A stretch of 52,585 nucleotides of DNA, taken from the NCBI RefSeq assembly GCF_002165575.1, contig NZ_MXQF01000031.1:1-52585 (forward strand). The letters run 5' to 3'. The translations under genes were made by a program, and so were the position numbers. The stretch comes from Pseudoalteromonas sp. A601. Lineage in GTDB: Bacteria; Pseudomonadota; Gammaproteobacteria; Enterobacterales; Alteromonadaceae. This document shows positions 17,042-25,446 of this stretch, one piece after another. The notes under the pieces are model-generated. The model had not been told where the DNA came from. It saw only the letters and a program-made list of their open reading frames with translations, and searched no databases. How positions within the stretch are numbered: position 1 is the first letter of the stretch; every line of letters begins with the position of its first letter.

Positions 17042-18253
17042 ATGAACAAAGGACTATCTGTACTTTTAACCGCTACGATTTTCAGCTCTTGCAGTGCCCA
17101 AGCGCTTGAAATCTATAATGATTCGACTAATTCACTAACAATTGGTGGGTTTATTGATGCAAGGGTCATCCACACTCAAGGACAAACTGAAATAGTAAAT
17201 GGTGCCTCGCGTATAAATTTTGATTTTAAAAGGCAATTAAAAGAACATTGGTCAGCTGTAGCCATGCTCGAATGGGGAGTTAATCCTGTTGGTAGTAGCG
17301 ATATCATTTACAACAACCGATTTGAATCAATTCAAGATGAATTTTTATATAATCGTTTAGGTTATGTAGGCATTGCCCACGATCAATATGGTCAACTGAC
17401 GATAGGCAAACAATGGGGTGTGTGGTACGACGTAGTATACAGTACTAACTACAGCCTAGTATGGGACGGTAATGCTGCAGGTGTCTATACCTATAATAAA
17501 GATGACGGTGCAATAAATGGCACAGGCCGTGGTGATAAATTACTCCAATACCGTAATAATTACGGTGATTTGAGTATTGCAGCTCAAGTACAGTTTAAAA
17601 ATAACGACTTTTATACATGTGATGTAGAAGCAATCTCAGAATCTGATTGCGAAACACTATTTAATAACCAAAGTAACTTAGCGCAAAAAGTTGAGTTTAA
17701 TTCTACATACGGTGCAGCACTTACCTATACGTTAACTGATAAATTGACACTTACAACAGGTTTTAACCGCGGTGAATTTAATATCGTTTATGGCACTGAT
17801 GCCACGATGAAAACAGCGGTCGACTTAGTTTATGGTGCAGGTATTACTTATGGTAATTTTGATGCAAAAGGGTTCTATGCTGCTGCAAATTTAAATAAAA
17901 ACAAAAACCATGATACAGATAACTTAGGCAGGTTAATTAAAGAAGCTGTTGGACTAGAATCTCTTGTTTCGTATAGATTCGACAACAACATTCGCACATT
18001 TTTAGCATACAACGTATTTGATGCGGGTGATGACTATGTTATTCAACCAAACTTTAATGCTGATCCAAATGACACCTTTAAACGACAATTTAGCGTGTTA
18101 GGGGTTCATTACTTATTTGATAACAGTACCCTTGTTTATATCGAAGCAAGAAAAGATTTTAGTGACTTCTCAAGTGCAGACAAACAGCAAGAAGAACAAA
18201 TGAGCTTATCAGAAGATGATGGTATTGCAATCGGCTTCCACTACGTATTATAA
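17042..18253 (+). CDS. Outer-membrane porin (general Gram-negative type)
   Basis: A 403-residue outer-membrane beta-barrel. The signal peptide ends near AQA (residues 20-22), and the mature start LEIYNDSTNSLTIGGFIDAR is typical of trimeric porins. Alternating hydrophobic strands, FKRQLKEHWSAVAMLEWG, LGYVGIAHDQYGQLTIGKQ and a C-terminal strand ending in HYVL follow. Most porins end in Phe; the final Leu is a small deviation. Two cysteines at about residues 197 and 205 could form a loop disulfide. AAGG lies seven bases before the ATG. It is monocistronic with a 267-bp upstream region. The solute preference is unknown. Confidence 0.85.
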   Translation: MNKGLSVLLTATIFSSCSAQALEIYNDSTNSLTIGGFIDARVIHTQGQTEIVNGASRINFDFKRQLKEHWSAVAMLEWGVNPVGSSDIIYNNRFESIQDEFLYNRLGYVGIAHDQYGQLTIGKQWGVWYDVVYSTNYSLVWDGNAAGVYTYNKDDGAINGTGRGDKLLQYRNNYGDLSIAAQVQFKNNDFYTCDVEAISESDCETLFNNQSNLAQKVEFNSTYGAALTYTLTDKLTLTTGFNRGEFNIVYGTDATMKTAVDLVYGAGITYGNFDAKGFYAAANLNKNKNHDTDNLGRLIKEAVGLESLVSYRFDNNIRTFLAYNVFDAGDDYVIQPNFNADPNDTFKRQFSVLGVHYLFDNSTLVYIEARKDFSDFSSADKQQEEQMSLSEDDGIAIGFHYVL

Positions 18254-18260
18254 AATGAAA

Positions 18261-18292
18261 TGTTGCTCGTTACTTTAGTTCAACTAGCAACA
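18261..18292. terminator. Possible hairpin between porin and small membrane protein genes
   Basis: Seven-base arms TGTTGCT and AGCAACA with an 18-base loop sit between two convergent stop codons, followed by a pyrimidine-rich stretch. This is a weak terminator candidate. Confidence 0.35.
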
Positions 18293-18298
18293 CTCTCT

Positions 18299-18484
18299 TT
18301 ATCTCTTCTCAATAAACGCTTTTTTTATTGCTTTATAACCCTCCCTCGGACCTAAAATAAGCCATAATAATATTATGCCCCCGGGAACTAATATCGCTTT
18401 TAGAATAGGCCCAAGCATGTAAGAATAAAAAAAGATAAAAGGTATAAATAAAACGAAGCCTATAACGCGTTTAATGATATTCAT
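18299..18484 (-). CDS. Small two-helix membrane protein, function unknown
   Basis: A 61-residue protein with two hydrophobic segments (about residues 7-25 and 28-44) and a basic C-terminus. I recognise no family. The reading frame is credible because AAGGA lies nine bases before the ATG and because the gene sits divergently from a TetR regulator with twin operators only 22 bases upstream of its start. That layout suggests it is the regulator's target. Small proteins beside TetR regulators are often linked to membrane stress or drug response, but nothing here shows which. Confidence 0.6.
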   Translation of the reverse strand: MNIIKRVIGFVLFIPFIFFYSYMLGPILKAILVPGGIILLWLILGPREGYKAIKKAFIEKR

Positions 18485-18505
18485 TGTGTATTTTCCTTTT
18501 AAAAG

Positions 18506-18540
18506 TGAGCGCGCTCATAAATTTAATTGAGCGCGCTCAA
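18506..18540. promoter_or_regulatory. Twin TetR-type operators
   Basis: Two identical perfect palindromes TGAGCGCGCTCA occur at 18506-18517 and 18528-18539, 22 bases centre to centre, or about two helical turns. They lie between the divergent small membrane protein and TetR genes. The GC-rich palindromes stand out in an AT-rich gap. The likely reading is cooperative binding of two dimers of the adjacent TetR protein, repressing one or both genes. Confidence 0.75.
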
Positions 18541-18594
18541 TAAAGCAAGGCAATTCAAACTTTTTAAGTGATATAAAAATTAAAGCATTGAAAT

Positions 18595-19116
18595 ATGAGT
18601 AAAAAAGAAATAACACGAAATAAAATTTTAGCCGCAGCTTGGGAGCTATTTATAGAGCTGGGCTATGAATCAACCTCAACCAGATCAATTGCAAATAATG
18701 CAGGTGTTGCAGCAGGAACGGTTTTTAGCCATTTTGAAAACAAAATTGATTTACTTAAAGCTGGTATGTTATTGCAAATAGATAACATCATAACTACAGC
18801 AGCTTTAACTGATAAACAACACTCTCCTCGTTTGAAGTTACGCCATTATGCACTGCCCTTATTTACATTTTATTGTGAAAATAAAGAATTTAGTAAAGTG
18901 TTAATCAGCGATATAATTTGGCAAGCAGATTTTTTTAATTTTCAGCTCAACGAATTTAAAAAAATGCTCTTTAGTGAACAACCTCAATATGATGAAGTAA
19001 AAGCTACCGTAATGATGGATTGTTATTTTATGACTCTGCTTAGCGGTTTAAATGAAACACACCCTAAACCCGAAACGATGTTAAGAATATTGACCAACAA
19101 ACTAGCACTATTGTGA
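18595..19116 (+). CDS. TetR/AcrR family transcriptional regulator
   Basis: A 173-residue regulator. The N-terminal DNA-binding domain (about residues 5-50) has the TetR pattern ILAAAWELFIELGYESTSTR, then AGVAAGTVFSHFENK. The C-terminal ligand domain is short and not classifiable. Upstream are two identical operators, so it probably represses itself and the divergent small membrane protein gene. The ribosome binding site is weak, which fits a low-level regulator. The inducer is unknown. Confidence 0.88.
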   Translation: MSKKEITRNKILAAAWELFIELGYESTSTRSIANNAGVAAGTVFSHFENKIDLLKAGMLLQIDNIITTAALTDKQHSPRLKLRHYALPLFTFYCENKEFSKVLISDIIWQADFFNFQLNEFKKMLFSEQPQYDEVKATVMMDCYFMTLLSGLNETHPKPETMLRILTNKLALL

Positions 19117-19275
19117 GAAAATCCCCCACTTTGTTCAAAACTTTTAATTTATTCACCGATGCGATTATATTATTTAACTAAAGAAATAATGTATGATGTG
19201 TTCTTCCTGTGTTTTTAACGCTTAAAATAACAATAAGTGACTATTTAGTTAACTCGTTACTTAATAAAACTGACT

Positions 19276-19464
19276 CTATGCGTTTTTACCACAGCATTTT
19301 TTATACTTGCGTCCATTACCGCAAACACATGGATCGTTACGGCAAATTTTTGGGGCAGTTCGTACTTGTGGACTCTGTGGAGGAGGACAACAGCTTGTAT
19401 TTGTACAGGTTGATTCTTCAGGCCTCAAGCCTGTGTCTGATACACTTTCATGTGTTTGATTCAT
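19276..19464 (-). CDS. SEC-C motif small metal-binding protein
   Basis: A 62-residue protein whose C-terminal third is the SEC-C motif found at the SecA tail: CRNDPCVCGNGRKYKKCCG (residues 41-59), the C-x-C-x(7)-C-C zinc ligands. Upstream it is Cys/Pro-rich (TCTNTSCCPPPQ). Proteins like this are common and bind zinc; their role is unclear, with ribosome or SecB contact suggested by analogy to SecA. It lies downstream of the DUF3859 gene on the same strand. An antisense frame over the same bases looks spurious. Confidence 0.75.
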   Translation of the reverse strand: MNQTHESVSDTGLRPEESTCTNTSCCPPPQSPQVRTAPKICRNDPCVCGNGRKYKKCCGKNA

Positions 19465-19577
19465 AATCGTGATACTTTTAGCCTTTTTAGTAATGCTATA
19501 TTATAACCATAGTTTAGGGTGTATCTCGAGAGCTGTTTATTAATAAATAAAACGCTTTAATAATACTAGCGTAAAAA

Positions 19578-20009
19578 CTAATAACCTCGCTTTTGCCAAA
19601 ACTCAATTTCAGACATCGCCTCTTGTTCATATACTGAAAAAGTTTTATCTGCAATAATTTTTGAGTTCAATTCAATGGTCATCCGCCAGTCACCTATTTT
19701 ATTATTTATAGGCTGCCATAGAGTGTCGCCTAGGTAAAAGTGCCAGTCATTATTTTTTATATATTCAGTACCTTCAAATGGAGCCATGGCGATACCATCA
19801 TCATCGGGGATATCTGGGTGGTAAATACAAAAATGAATTTTTTCCCCCTTCGCTTTTTTGATATTAATGATGAAACCAAATTCAATATCAAGCTTTGCGG
19901 GTACTTTGGTCGTGAACGATTGTATCTGTGGCAATTCTTTTGACGATGAGTCCCATTGAGTATAAATACCATAGCTTTGCATTGATACTAATGGTTTAAT
20001 TTTTGCCAT
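19578..20009 (-). CDS. DUF3859 family protein
   Basis: A 143-residue soluble protein. It carries the DUF3859 pattern: YGIYTQWDSSSKELP near residue 13, LDIEFGFIINIKKAKGEK, HPDIPDDDG, NDWHFYLGDT and GDWRMTIEL. No function is established for the family. AGGA is well placed nine bases before the ATG. It follows the kinase-like gene by about 65 bases on the same strand and may be co-transcribed with it. Confidence 0.75.
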   Translation of the reverse strand: MAKIKPLVSMQSYGIYTQWDSSSKELPQIQSFTTKVPAKLDIEFGFIINIKKAKGEKIHFCIYHPDIPDDDGIAMAPFEGTEYIKNNDWHFYLGDTLWQPINNKIGDWRMTIELNSKIIADKTFSVYEQEAMSEIEFWQKRGY

Positions 20010-20074
20010 TATTGATATTCCTATTACGCATTATTTAATTAACTCGCTTTAACCTCATACTGTTTACCAAAGCT

Positions 20075-21958
20075 TTAAGCTTCAAAGCGCTTTGGATCTT
20101 TAGGGTAGAAAAAATCGGCTTGTTTTTCACAGAGTGAGAATTCTCGGGTGTTTTTATAAGGCAGTTTCATAAACCCAGCTACACCGACATCAGTTATACT
20201 CACAGCGTATTGCATTAGCTTATTAAGCAATCGTTTAAATTCGTCCTCTTTATTTGCATCAAGCAAACGATAATAGTGGTGAATTTTCATTCTATCAGGG
20301 AGTGCTTCAAAAATAATACATCCGGTATGATGAATTTGGTTTAACTCAAATACACATTTTATCACTTTTTTAGGAAGTTGTAGTTGTTCATCCGGGTCTT
20401 TACCATCTTCAAAGTATGAATGGGGTCGGGTTACATCGCTGCTTTTTAAATTCATCACTTCGTATTCGAGTTCGGGTAACTGCTCAAATTTAAATGCCCC
20501 TGTACCATCTCGCTCTAACTGAATTGTTTTACGAGCATCAAATAAGCAACATTTGAACAGCCCTTTTTGATTAATTCCTTGTGCCAACATCACTGTATTA
20601 TTTACCGCTTGAGTAAATGCATCAGCCAAACTTTCATCATGCATAATTAAAGACGACTCTACGTACAGTGATTCTTCTTTCCAATGAAAGCTTAACCCGC
20701 CAACAACGGGATATTTAGCTAAACGGCTTATTGAAGCTAAGAAGGCTTTTTCTGTATCGCCAGTATCAAATAAAAACTCTTTATAATAACGATCAAGTTG
20801 TGCATCGTTTACATCAAGCAGTTGCTGCTTATGATCAGCCTGGCGTAAAAACTGTTTGCGGGAACTGTATACAACTGTGTCTGGTAACTCAGTATCTGTA
20901 CCAAACCAAAAGGGAATATGCGCTTTTATATTTTTATGGATATTTAGCTGAGGCAAGTAAGCTTTTGCCATGGTAGGCATATTACGCATAAAATAATCCC
21001 CTGCACCATCTCTTATGTGTTTTTCCTTAGATAACATGCCATCAATTACTTTTGCCAATTCCATAGGTAGTCCAAGCGAACTGGCCGGAATAACTTGTGC
21101 ACCAAAGCGACAAGACTGTGCTGAGGCAAGTGCATAAAGTGTAGAGGCTACACCTTGTTCATCAAAACGCGGGGATGATTTTGCGCCAGACATTTGCTCA
21201 TCACCAATAAAATAAACATCCCCCATTCGGGCATTAGTGCTGCTCAAATCACCTGACATTAAATCCATAAAATTGCTGGTAACAGGGTCACCATCACTGT
21301 CTATTTGAGCATATACCGAACTGCCCCAATCTACTAAAGATAGCCCTTGTGTGGCTTCATTCCAGACCAAGTTTGATGGTTTAATATCGCCATGTACTAT
21401 CGGCTGTGGGCTGATCCCGTTTTTATGATTACGTAAGTCAATTAATACGTTACGTAATTTAAGCGCTAGATTCATGATTGCAGATGCACTAAAACGCCCT
21501 CTTTTGAGTGACACTTTCTCTAGGTCTTCACCTAGAGCACGGGCCATCATCAAAATCCCCTGCTTTTTTATTCGCTCAAAGCCATAAAATTTCGGCACTA
21601 AAGGGTTATTAACTTGAGACAGCATATAAGCTTCATCTTCTAATCTGTCTCGTACGCTTTGTGCTAAAGTGATCCGCGAAAACTTAAACACCCAAGGTTG
21701 GTTATGTTCATCAAGCCCTGCAAATACAAAACCAAAAGCACCTGAGCCAATCATTTCAACGTCGGAGTAACCTAAATTCGTTAGTTTTTTTATACAGATA
21801 TTAAGCCACTGGCGGTGCTTTTTAGCATCGTGATGCGAAAGCAAATAAACTGACTGCTCTTCGTTGATGTAAAAATTGCGGATTTCTTTGGCTTTCACTG
21901 CATTCTCACTGAGGGTAAATAAAAAACGGCTGGCAACATACGCCAACCGTTTGATCAT
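20075..21958 (-). CDS. Large Ser/Thr protein-kinase-like protein
   Basis: A 627-residue protein with a eukaryotic-like kinase domain in about residues 60-330. The glycine loop is IGSGAFGFVF (70-79), the ATP-anchoring lysine is in VFKFSR (Lys92), the catalytic loop is HGDIKPSN (189-196, Asp191 and Asn196), and the metal-binding motif is DWG (210-212) in place of DFG. These residues suggest an active kinase. The C-terminal 300 residues resemble no domain I know. No transmembrane segment is clear. It lies 33 bases downstream of a small membrane protein gene, which may be a partner, and upstream of the DUF3859 gene. Confidence 0.75.
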   Translation of the reverse strand: MIKRLAYVASRFLFTLSENAVKAKEIRNFYINEEQSVYLLSHHDAKKHRQWLNICIKKLTNLGYSDVEMIGSGAFGFVFAGLDEHNQPWVFKFSRITLAQSVRDRLEDEAYMLSQVNNPLVPKFYGFERIKKQGILMMARALGEDLEKVSLKRGRFSASAIMNLALKLRNVLIDLRNHKNGISPQPIVHGDIKPSNLVWNEATQGLSLVDWGSSVYAQIDSDGDPVTSNFMDLMSGDLSSTNARMGDVYFIGDEQMSGAKSSPRFDEQGVASTLYALASAQSCRFGAQVIPASSLGLPMELAKVIDGMLSKEKHIRDGAGDYFMRNMPTMAKAYLPQLNIHKNIKAHIPFWFGTDTELPDTVVYSSRKQFLRQADHKQQLLDVNDAQLDRYYKEFLFDTGDTEKAFLASISRLAKYPVVGGLSFHWKEESLYVESSLIMHDESLADAFTQAVNNTVMLAQGINQKGLFKCCLFDARKTIQLERDGTGAFKFEQLPELEYEVMNLKSSDVTRPHSYFEDGKDPDEQLQLPKKVIKCVFELNQIHHTGCIIFEALPDRMKIHHYYRLLDANKEDEFKRLLNKLMQYAVSITDVGVAGFMKLPYKNTREFSLCEKQADFFYPKDPKRFEA

Positions 21959-21991
21959 TCTTCAAAACTAAGTTACACGTTAATGTGACAA

Positions 21992-22483
21992 TCATTCACT
22001 CTTTAGTAAATCTTCACATGTCCAATTGGGTTGTTCAAATTTAAACATAATCGCTACACTGGGTATTAAGACTATAGCAATTGCTAACCACGTATCAATA
22101 ACTTGTGCAGCATAAAACCAACCTACCATTGCTGCAACTGTAAGCGTAATAAATTTTGCCATTAACGGTATATTGCCTTTGGTGCCATAGGTAAGTTGGT
22201 ACGCATTTATCAGTTCACCCGCAACAAAAAACTCACATACTGTTACGTTCTTTGTGAACCCTTTGAGGCTTAAGTATATTTTTGCGGCTTGGCCATCAAG
22301 TACAAACTCATGGCTCGTTGACACTTTATAGTTTTTTGATTCACTGACAACCTCCCCATCAACCATTACAACTTCTTTGCCCGATACAGGTGAGCAGTCA
22401 TAAGTGATGAGTTTATTATTGAAGTTAAACTTGAATAACATCCCTTTGTTTACTGACACTTCTACATTTTCATTTGTTGTCAT
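21992..22483 (-). CDS. Membrane protein of unknown function beside the kinase
   Basis: A 163-residue protein with a beta-rich N-terminal region of about 110 residues, carrying GKEVVMVDGEVVSES-like repeats, and two transmembrane segments near the C-terminus (about residues 112-150). I do not recognise a family. I chose ATG at 22483 because AGGA lies seven bases upstream; a longer frame begins at 22513. It precedes the kinase-like gene by 33 bases on the same strand and may form an operon with it, as a membrane-bound partner or substrate. That link is only inferred from position. Confidence 0.65.
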   Translation of the reverse strand: MTTNENVEVSVNKGMLFKFNFNNKLITYDCSPVSGKEVVMVDGEVVSESKNYKVSTSHEFVLDGQAAKIYLSLKGFTKNVTVCEFFVAGELINAYQLTYGTKGNIPLMAKFITLTVAAMVGWFYAAQVIDTWLAIAIVLIPSVAIMFKFEQPNWTCEDLLKSE

Positions 22484-22571
22484 CTTATTTCCTTTAATAT
22501 CAACTAATAACAAATCTCACACATTATTTTTAACATGTTTATATAGGAAATAAAATAGTTTTGTTAAAGGT

Positions 22572-22613
22572 AAAACACCAATACTGTACATAAATACAGT
22601 ATTGGTGTTTTTT
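22572..22613 (-). terminator. Terminator at the end of the valine/isoleucine arm
   Basis: A perfect 17-base stem with arms ACACCAATACTGTA and TACAGTATTGGTGT plus flanking A and T bases and a six-base loop (22589-22594). It is 28 bases beyond the stop codon of the SDR gene and separates the catabolic operon from the small membrane protein gene. Confidence 0.75.
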
Positions 22614-22640
22614 GTTATTTAACTAAACAATACCTAAAAG

Positions 22641-23402
22641 TTACAGACGAATGCCGCCGTCAATTTCAACCACACGGCCTGTGAAGAAGTCGTTTTCGAT
22701 GATGTATTGCGCCGTATGTGCAATTTCATCAGCTTCACCGAAGCGCCCGACTGGGGTAACTGCAAGCATACGTTGCTTAGCTTCTGGCTTCATGGCGTCG
22801 GTCATGTTAGTACGAATAACACCCGGTGCAATAGCGCCAACACGAATACCAAAACGCCCTAGCTCTTTAGCCCAACCTGTGGTCATGGCGACAACACCCG
22901 CTTTAGATGCGGCATAATTAGTTTGGCCGATATTACCTGCACGAGCAACACTTGACATATTAATGATCACGCCACCTTTGCCCGATTCAATCATATGCGC
23001 AGCCGCTTCACGACCGGCTAAAAACACGCCAGTTAAGTTTACATCAATCACTGACTTAAATTGATCAAGCGCCATCTTAGCAACCACTTTTCCCTCTTTG
23101 GCTTTAATAAACATGCCGTCACGTAGAATACCGGCATTGTTTATCAAAATACCAATATGACCAAAATCACTATTAATATTATCAAAAGTGCTCTCAACTG
23201 CCTGTTCGTCCGTCACGTTAGCAACATAGCCTTTTACTGTAACACCATAATTGGCTAACTCTTTAACCGCAGCATCTAATAGTTCTTGTTGCATATCAAC
23301 TAATGCGATATTAGCACCAAGTTCGGCAAGCTTATGCGCCATAGCGAAACCTAAGCCTTGCGCACCGCCGGTGATAACGATTGTATTATTTTTAATTTCC
23401 AC
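22641..23402 (-). CDS. SDR oxidoreductase, likely 3-hydroxy(-2-methyl)acyl-CoA dehydrogenase
   Basis: A 253-residue NAD(P)-dependent short-chain dehydrogenase: TGGAQGLG (11-18), NNAG (88-91), catalytic Ser150/151, Tyr163 and Lys167 in NYAASK. The C-terminal IIENDFFTGRVVEIDGG resembles the IIENPFLNG region of human HSD17B10, the 2-methyl-3-hydroxybutyryl-CoA dehydrogenase of isoleucine breakdown. With the upstream crotonase and the thiolase it could complete isoleucine degradation. It starts with GTG, GGAG six bases upstream, three bases after the mmsB stop. It is the last gene of the operon. A FabG-type role is the alternative. Confidence 0.8.
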   Translation of the reverse strand: MEIKNNTIVITGGAQGLGFAMAHKLAELGANIALVDMQQELLDAAVKELANYGVTVKGYVANVTDEQAVESTFDNINSDFGHIGILINNAGILRDGMFIKAKEGKVVAKMALDQFKSVIDVNLTGVFLAGREAAAHMIESGKGGVIINMSSVARAGNIGQTNYAASKAGVVAMTTGWAKELGRFGIRVGAIAPGVIRTNMTDAMKPEAKQRMLAVTPVGRFGEADEIAHTAQYIIENDFFTGRVVEIDGGIRL

Positions 23403-23405
23403 CTG

Positions 23406-24296
23406 TTACTCCTTTGAAAACAATTTAAAAATGGCGCTAAAATCATCACTGCCCGCATCTTGGTGCTGTAGCATGGTATAAAGATTTTTCGCCATTGACC
23501 CCATAGGGGTTGAAGAGTTGCTTTGCTGCGCGGCTTCCATCGCAAGCCCTAAATCTTTTGCCATTAAGTCAACCATAAAGCCTGGCTTATAGTTATTACT
23601 CGCTGGGGCTGTGTCCATCACACCTGGGCATGGGTTATATAATTCGAGTGTCCAGTTGCGACCCGAGCTTGCTGTCATAATATCACTCAATACTTTTGCA
23701 TCTAGCCCGTTATTAATACCCATTTGAATTGCTTCACTGGTGCCTGCCATTAAAATACTTAACAGCATGTTGTTACAAATTTTTGCTACTTGACCAGCAC
23801 CAATATCGCCAGCATGAAATATGTTTTTACCCATATCAGCAAGTACAGATTGCGCTTTGGCAAAATCTGTTTGTGCGCCACCAACAATAAAAGTTAATGT
23901 GCCTGCTGTTGCCCCTGCAACCCCGCCAGATACAGGCGCATCTACAAACGCGATACCTCGCTCTGCAAGTTCAGCACCCACCTCACGAGCAGACGCCGCA
24001 TCAATCGTTGAACAATCAATAACCAGTGTAGATTTAGCTAAAATATTGATAAGCCCTGATTCACCCAAGTACAGTGACTTAACGTGCTTGCTAGCAGGTA
24101 ACATGCTGATCAATACATCTACGTTTGTTGCACATTGCTTGGCGTCTATTGCTGCAGTAGCGCCTTGATCAGCGAGTTGATTTACGACCGACTGGTTTAA
24201 ATCAAAAACATTTACCTTATGCCCAGCTTTAACCAAGTTTGCAGCCATTGGGCCGCCCATATTTCCTAAACCTATAAATCCAATAGAAAGAGACAT
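23406..24296 (-). CDS. mmsB: 3-hydroxyisobutyrate dehydrogenase
   Basis: Oxidises 3-hydroxyisobutyrate to methylmalonate semialdehyde with NAD in valine degradation. The 296-residue enzyme has the Rossmann loop GLGNMG (9-14), substrate motif DAPVSGG (119-125) and catalytic Lys172 in GQVAKICNN. AAGGA lies eight bases before the ATG. It sits between the 3-hydroxyisobutyryl-CoA hydrolase gene (gap of four bases) and the SDR gene, the standard order for this pathway. Confidence 0.93.
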   Translation of the reverse strand: MSLSIGFIGLGNMGGPMAANLVKAGHKVNVFDLNQSVVNQLADQGATAAIDAKQCATNVDVLISMLPASKHVKSLYLGESGLINILAKSTLVIDCSTIDAASAREVGAELAERGIAFVDAPVSGGVAGATAGTLTFIVGGAQTDFAKAQSVLADMGKNIFHAGDIGAGQVAKICNNMLLSILMAGTSEAIQMGINNGLDAKVLSDIMTASSGRNWTLELYNPCPGVMDTAPASNNYKPGFMVDLMAKDLGLAMEAAQQSNSSTPMGSMAKNLYTMLQHQDAGSDDFSAIFKLFSKE

Positions 24297-24300
24297 AACA

Positions 24301-25446
24301 TTATCCTTTTGTAAGGTGTGTTAATGGATGCGAGTCAGCAGTCCAGCGGGAAGTAAAAAAGCTTTCAATTAGCTGTTCGGGTAATTCATCGATTGATTTA
24401 AACTGCCAATTAGGCGCACCATCTTTGTCAATCAATAAGGCACGTACGCCCTCTTGAAATTCACCCACTTCGCCACATCGTACAGACATGCCTAACTCCA
24501 TTTGGAAGCATTCGCCCAAGCTCTTACCTTTTGATTTAGCAAGTTGGTGCTCTACCAAAGCACAACTTAGTGGACAGCCATGCCTTAAGGCTTTTTGTGC
24601 GCGCGCTAACCATTTATCGTCAGTATCTAAGTTTAAAATATAAGCGACTTTATCTTGCAAGCTATTAAATTCACCTAACTTTTGAATGGTTGCTAAATTA
24701 GCTTTTACATTGCCCTTTGGCATACGACCTGAGTGGTTATCAAGCTCAGTAAGCAATACCGTTAGTTTTTCATGATTTAAAGACGCAGTTTTACCCCACT
24801 TAGTATTTACGAGTTGCTCAATCAAGCTGTCATATTTTTCAGCTTTAACAAAGTGATCGGCTAAAGAGACAAACATCGCATCATCACAATTGATAGATGC
24901 TGCTGTCAGGCCTAAAAATAAACCGACCTGCTCGGGCATTTTATGTAAAAAGTAACTGCCACCTACATCAGGGTATAAGCCAATCGTGAGTTCAGGCATG
25001 GCTATTCGCGATGTTTCAGTAACAACACGGTGGCTGGCACCTGCCATTAACCCTAAGCCGCCGCCCATCACAATTCCGTTACCCCACACTAGAAATGGTT
25101 TCTCATAACAGTGGATTAAGTGATCTAAACGATATTCTTGGGTAAAAAAATCTTCGATATGGTTAGTAGGTTCGCCCGTTTTCATCGCGGTATGTAAACT
25201 AACGACGTCGCCACCTGCACAAAATGCTTTTTCACCAGCACCTTTTAAAATAACCATGGCGATATTTGCATCATCTGCCCACTCTCTTAGCTGCGGTTCT
25301 AGCAATTGGATCATGTCAAAATTAAGTGCGTTTAACGACTTTGGCGCATTGAGCGTAGCCAAACCAATCAAAGCACCATTGGCAGCCGCTGCGGTTTCAA
25401 ATACCACAGCATCTTCTTGACTATTAAGGAGTGTTAATTCAACCAT
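24301..25446 (-). CDS. 3-hydroxyisobutyryl-CoA hydrolase
   Basis: A 381-residue crotonase-family hydrolase that frees 3-hydroxyisobutyrate from CoA in valine breakdown. Motifs include AFCAGGDVV, GIVMGGGLGLMAGASHRV and MPELTIGLYPDVGGSYFL, typical of the ECH_2 subfamily, which is longer than plain enoyl-CoA hydratases. I chose ATG at 25446, which overlaps the TAA stop of the upstream hydratase gene by one base, over an upstream TTG at 25461. The coupling and order support the assignment. Confidence 0.9.
   Translation of the reverse strand: MVELTLLNSQEDAVVFETAAAANGALIGLATLNAPKSLNALNFDMIQLLEPQLREWADDANIAMVILKGAGEKAFCAGGDVVSLHTAMKTGEPTNHIEDFFTQEYRLDHLIHCYEKPFLVWGNGIVMGGGLGLMAGASHRVVTETSRIAMPELTIGLYPDVGGSYFLHKMPEQVGLFLGLTAASINCDDAMFVSLADHFVKAEKYDSLIEQLVNTKWGKTASLNHEKLTVLLTELDNHSGRMPKGNVKANLATIQKLGEFNSLQDKVAYILNLDTDDKWLARAQKALRHGCPLSCALVEHQLAKSKGKSLGECFQMELGMSVRCGEVGEFQEGVRALLIDKDGAPNWQFKSIDELPEQLIESFFTSRWTADSHPLTHLTKG

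Noticed and set aside
19209..19466. 85-residue plus-strand frame over the SEC-C gene
   Set aside because: Antisense to a clear Cys-rich zinc motif and without conserved features.
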